Assembly: GCA_903920835.1 (NCBI GenBank)
Contig: CAIXNQ010000149.1
Coordinates: forward strand, 1 to 25,179
Direction: 5' to 3'
DNA: 25,179 nucleotides
Source of the DNA: an uncultured Bacteroidota bacterium
Lineage (GTDB): Bacteria; Bacteroidota; Bacteroidia; Flavobacteriales; Flavobacteriaceae
Numbering within the stretch: position 1 is the first letter of the stretch; each line of letters begins with the position of its first letter. The notes below the pieces were generated by a model, which was given only the letters and a program-made list of their open reading frames with translations, made no database searches and was not told the DNA's origin. Positions 24,043 through 25,179 of the stretch are shown here, piece by piece. Position numbers and translations under genes: made by a program.

Positions 24043-24316
24043 TAACGATGTTATTCTGGCTAACGGTGTTTGTCCAGCTAACGGTGCAACTAGAGTTGCT
24101 GACGGTGCGACTAAAACTTCTAACGGTGCAACTAGAGTTGCTGACGGTGCGACTAAAACTTCTAACGATGCAACTAGAGTTGCTGACGGTGCGACTAGAG
24201 TTACTAACGATGCAACTAGAGTTGCTAATGATGCGACTAGAGTTGCTATAGGTGCAACTAGAGTTTCTGACGGTGCGACTAGAGTTGCTGAAGGTGTGAA
24301 TTGAATTTCTAATGGT
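24043..24316 (+). repeat. Array 2: 21-bp tandem repeat with 42-bp higher-order period
   Basis: From 24086 to 24316 there are eleven 21-bp units, the last diverged. Two shorter 18-bp units precede them; their TAACGAT and TAACGGT linkers are at 24043, 24061 and 24079. A typical unit is GCAACTAGAGTTGC, a 14-bp palindrome with 6-bp arms and an AG spacer, followed by a 7-nt linker such as TGACGGT. Units starting GCAACT and GCGACT alternate strictly for the first ten units, so the array grew in 42-bp dimers. The odd units at 24086, 24128 and 24170 are identical. The even units at 24107 and 24149 have a changed right half (AAAACTTC) that breaks the palindrome. AGTTGC-TGACGGT-GCAACT hairpins with 7-nt loops can form between neighbours. 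The plan equals that of array 1 although the palindrome differs. Open frames through it on both strands are unlikely to be genes. Confidence 0.92.
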
Positions 24317-24337
24317 GTTTTTAAATCCCCTCCCCAA

Positions 24338-24356
24338 CCCTCCCCGAAGGGGAGGG
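24338..24356. repeat. GC-rich REP-like palindrome
   Basis: CCCTCCCC (24338-24345), GAA and GGGGAGGG (24349-24356) make a perfect 8-bp hairpin with a 3-nt loop, very GC-rich against its surroundings. There is no T-run, so it is not a standard terminator. Similar palindromes are, from memory, common between genes in Flavobacterium, which suggests a REP-like intergenic element. Confidence 0.75.
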
Positions 24357-24370
24357 AGCCGAGACGGACA

Positions 24371-24433
24371 ACTTATAATTTATAACTCATAACTCAAAAT
24401 TCATAACTTATAACTCAAAATTCAAAACTCAAA
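24371..24433. repeat. Heptanucleotide tandem repeat
   Basis: Nine head-to-tail 7-bp units of the forms ACTTATA, ATTTATA, ACTCATA, ACTCAAA and ATTCATA fill this stretch, changing only at a few positions. It follows the GC-rich palindrome and ends at the stop codon of the next (minus-strand) gene. Such A+T-rich heptamer runs are familiar from Flavobacterium intergenic DNA. With array 2 and the palindrome it accounts for nearly all of the gap 24008-24436; I see no gene there. Confidence 0.85.
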
Positions 24434-24436
24434 AAA

Positions 24437-25179
24437 CTAAGTTGTTTTTGGGGTTTTGGGTTTTGAGGTTTGTGAATTGTTGAGTGCTTTTGAGACTTTA
24501 GTGAAGCTGAATTGGGCTTGGATGGCGGGATTTCCTTTGAAAAATCTTGTAGAAATGCGGGCTATGCTAATTACTTTTGAATAGAGTTCGTTGAAGATTG
24601 TTACTTCGGCAGCGGTATAAACGCGGCGTGTGCCTTTGTTGCCCTCTTGGGTTACGTTTGCTATTTTTAGGGTGTCGGCATGAGCAATGATGGCGTTGAG
24701 GGTGGCTACTGCGGTGCCTTTGGCTGCTATTTCGTCTTTTAGGGCTGGGGTTAGGTTGGTTTTATATTGATAGAGCAGGTTGATCAGTGCTTCTTGATCT
24801 TTTTTGCGAGAGGCGTCTTGATAGTAGCTGTTGAAGCCCAGCTGGGTTAGAATTTCGGTTTTTCGGGCTGGAGTGGGTTTAAAATCTTCTTCTATTTGAA
24901 CTTTGAGTTCAGACAATTCGGCGAGTGCTGTGGTTTGAATTGATTTTACGACTTGGGTGGCTTGGCGCAGGTCTTTGGCGCTGTCGAACCCCAAGTGGGT
25001 TTGGATTACGGCGTCGATATTTGCTTTAATATCATCAAAAAATGGGTCTGCCCAAGTGGAACGCTTTGGATCATCGCCTGCCTTGACCGTTCCACACTGG
25101 TGAGAGTTCATGCTGATATCAAAAGGCTGCTTAAAGAAAGCTTTGTAACCGACTTTGCGAAGAGCTCTGGTGCTCTTCT
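24437..25179 (-). CDS. Uncharacterised helical protein, 5' end outside the window
   Basis: The frame runs from the stop at 24437 to the right edge and stays open past the first in-window ATG at 25111 (upstream codons read ALRKVGYKAFFKQPFDIS), so the start is probably beyond the window. About 246 residues are visible. I do not recognise the family. The protein looks mostly alpha-helical and soluble, with no signal or membrane segment in the visible part, and has a Lys/Pro/Thr tail (SKPKTPKTT). A short motif occurs twice: THLGFDSAKDLRQA and TQLGFNSYYQDASR, which hints at an internal duplication. Its base composition is unlike the rest of the window: visibly higher G+C, with the coding strand rich in A and C. 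It is bordered by a heptamer repeat, a GC-rich palindrome and array 2. Recent transfer or membership of a multicopy intergenic family are both possible. Confidence 0.7.
   Translation of the reverse strand, partial: KSTRALRKVGYKAFFKQPFDISMNSHQCGTVKAGDDPKRSTWADPFFDDIKANIDAVIQTHLGFDSAKDLRQATQVVKSIQTTALAELSELKVQIEEDFKPTPARKTEILTQLGFNSYYQDASRKKDQEALINLLYQYKTNLTPALKDEIAAKGTAVATLNAIIAHADTLKIANVTQEGNKGTRRVYTAAEVTIFNELYSKVISIARISTRFFKGNPAIQAQFSFTKVSKALNNSQTSKPKTPKTT

Noticed and set aside
8616..24316. CRISPR arrays at the two 21-bp repeat loci
   Set aside because: Units are contiguous 21-mers with 7-nt linkers that are variants of each other. There are no unique spacers of 30 nt or so, no leader and no cas genes.
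24017..24337. Open frames across array 2 (LTVQLEL-type heptads on plus, SNSSC-type on minus)
   Set aside because: Same cause as for array 1. The plus frame equivalent to the array 1 frame has no ATG, so a shared coding role is unlikely.
24338..24356. GC-rich palindrome as a rho-independent terminator
   Set aside because: There is no T-run on either side; it fits a REP-like intergenic palindrome better.
24437..25179. Right-edge gene as a REP-associated tyrosine transposase (RAYT) mobilising the nearby palindrome
   Set aside because: No HUH motif or catalytic Tyr context is visible in the translated part.

Overview
The window looks like a chromosomal segment of a Flavobacteriaceae bacterium, most likely Flavobacterium. 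It is A+T-rich. Its promoters fit the Bacteroidetes type (TTTG, about 19 nt, then TAnnTTTG), and starts lack Shine-Dalgarno sequences. Several proteins carry type IX secretion system (T9SS) sorting domains, and there is a PorP/SprF-type protein. This assignment rests on sequence features and remembered families; no database was searched.

Layout. Positions 1-423 hold the 3' end of an outer-membrane barrel gene. A secreted metzincin protease with a T9SS tail (561-2897) and lepA (3214-5010) follow on the minus strand, each with its own promoter and terminator. Positions 5265-8405 form a plus-strand unit of MbnP-like, MbnH-like (di-heme) and YHYH-domain proteins. This looks like an envelope copper or redox module and ends at a strong hairpin terminator. 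The gap at 8406-9025 contains a 21-bp tandem palindromic array and the promoter of a tRNA-Pro(TGG) gene. A DUF2480 gene and hflX then converge on a shared CTATAG stop. Positions 11125-21939 hold a three-gene surface-adhesion locus: a 2631-residue modular adhesin with a gliding-motility (CHU_C-type) C-terminus, a PorP/SprF partner and a TPR/PD40/OmpA protein. It ends at a 17-bp-stem terminator. An ABC exporter and a small DUF5522 protein follow. The last kilobase holds a second 21-bp array, a GC-rich palindrome, a heptanucleotide repeat, and the 3' part of an unrecognised gene that is visibly richer in G+C than the rest.

Main point of interest. The two 21-bp arrays, about 15 kb apart, have unrelated repeat sequences but the same plan. 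Each unit is a 14-bp palindrome (6-bp arms, 2-nt spacer) plus a 7-nt linker related to TGACGGT. Read as RNA from the plus strand, neighbouring units would pair into tandem hairpins with 6-bp stems and 7-nt loops. The stems differ between loci but complementarity is kept, and the commonest arm variants keep G-U pairing only in plus-strand RNA. This suggests a family of structured repeat arrays that I cannot name. Other points of interest are a domain inserted inside an Ig-like repeat of the adhesin and the pairing of MbnP/MbnH with a T9SS-targeted YHYH protein.
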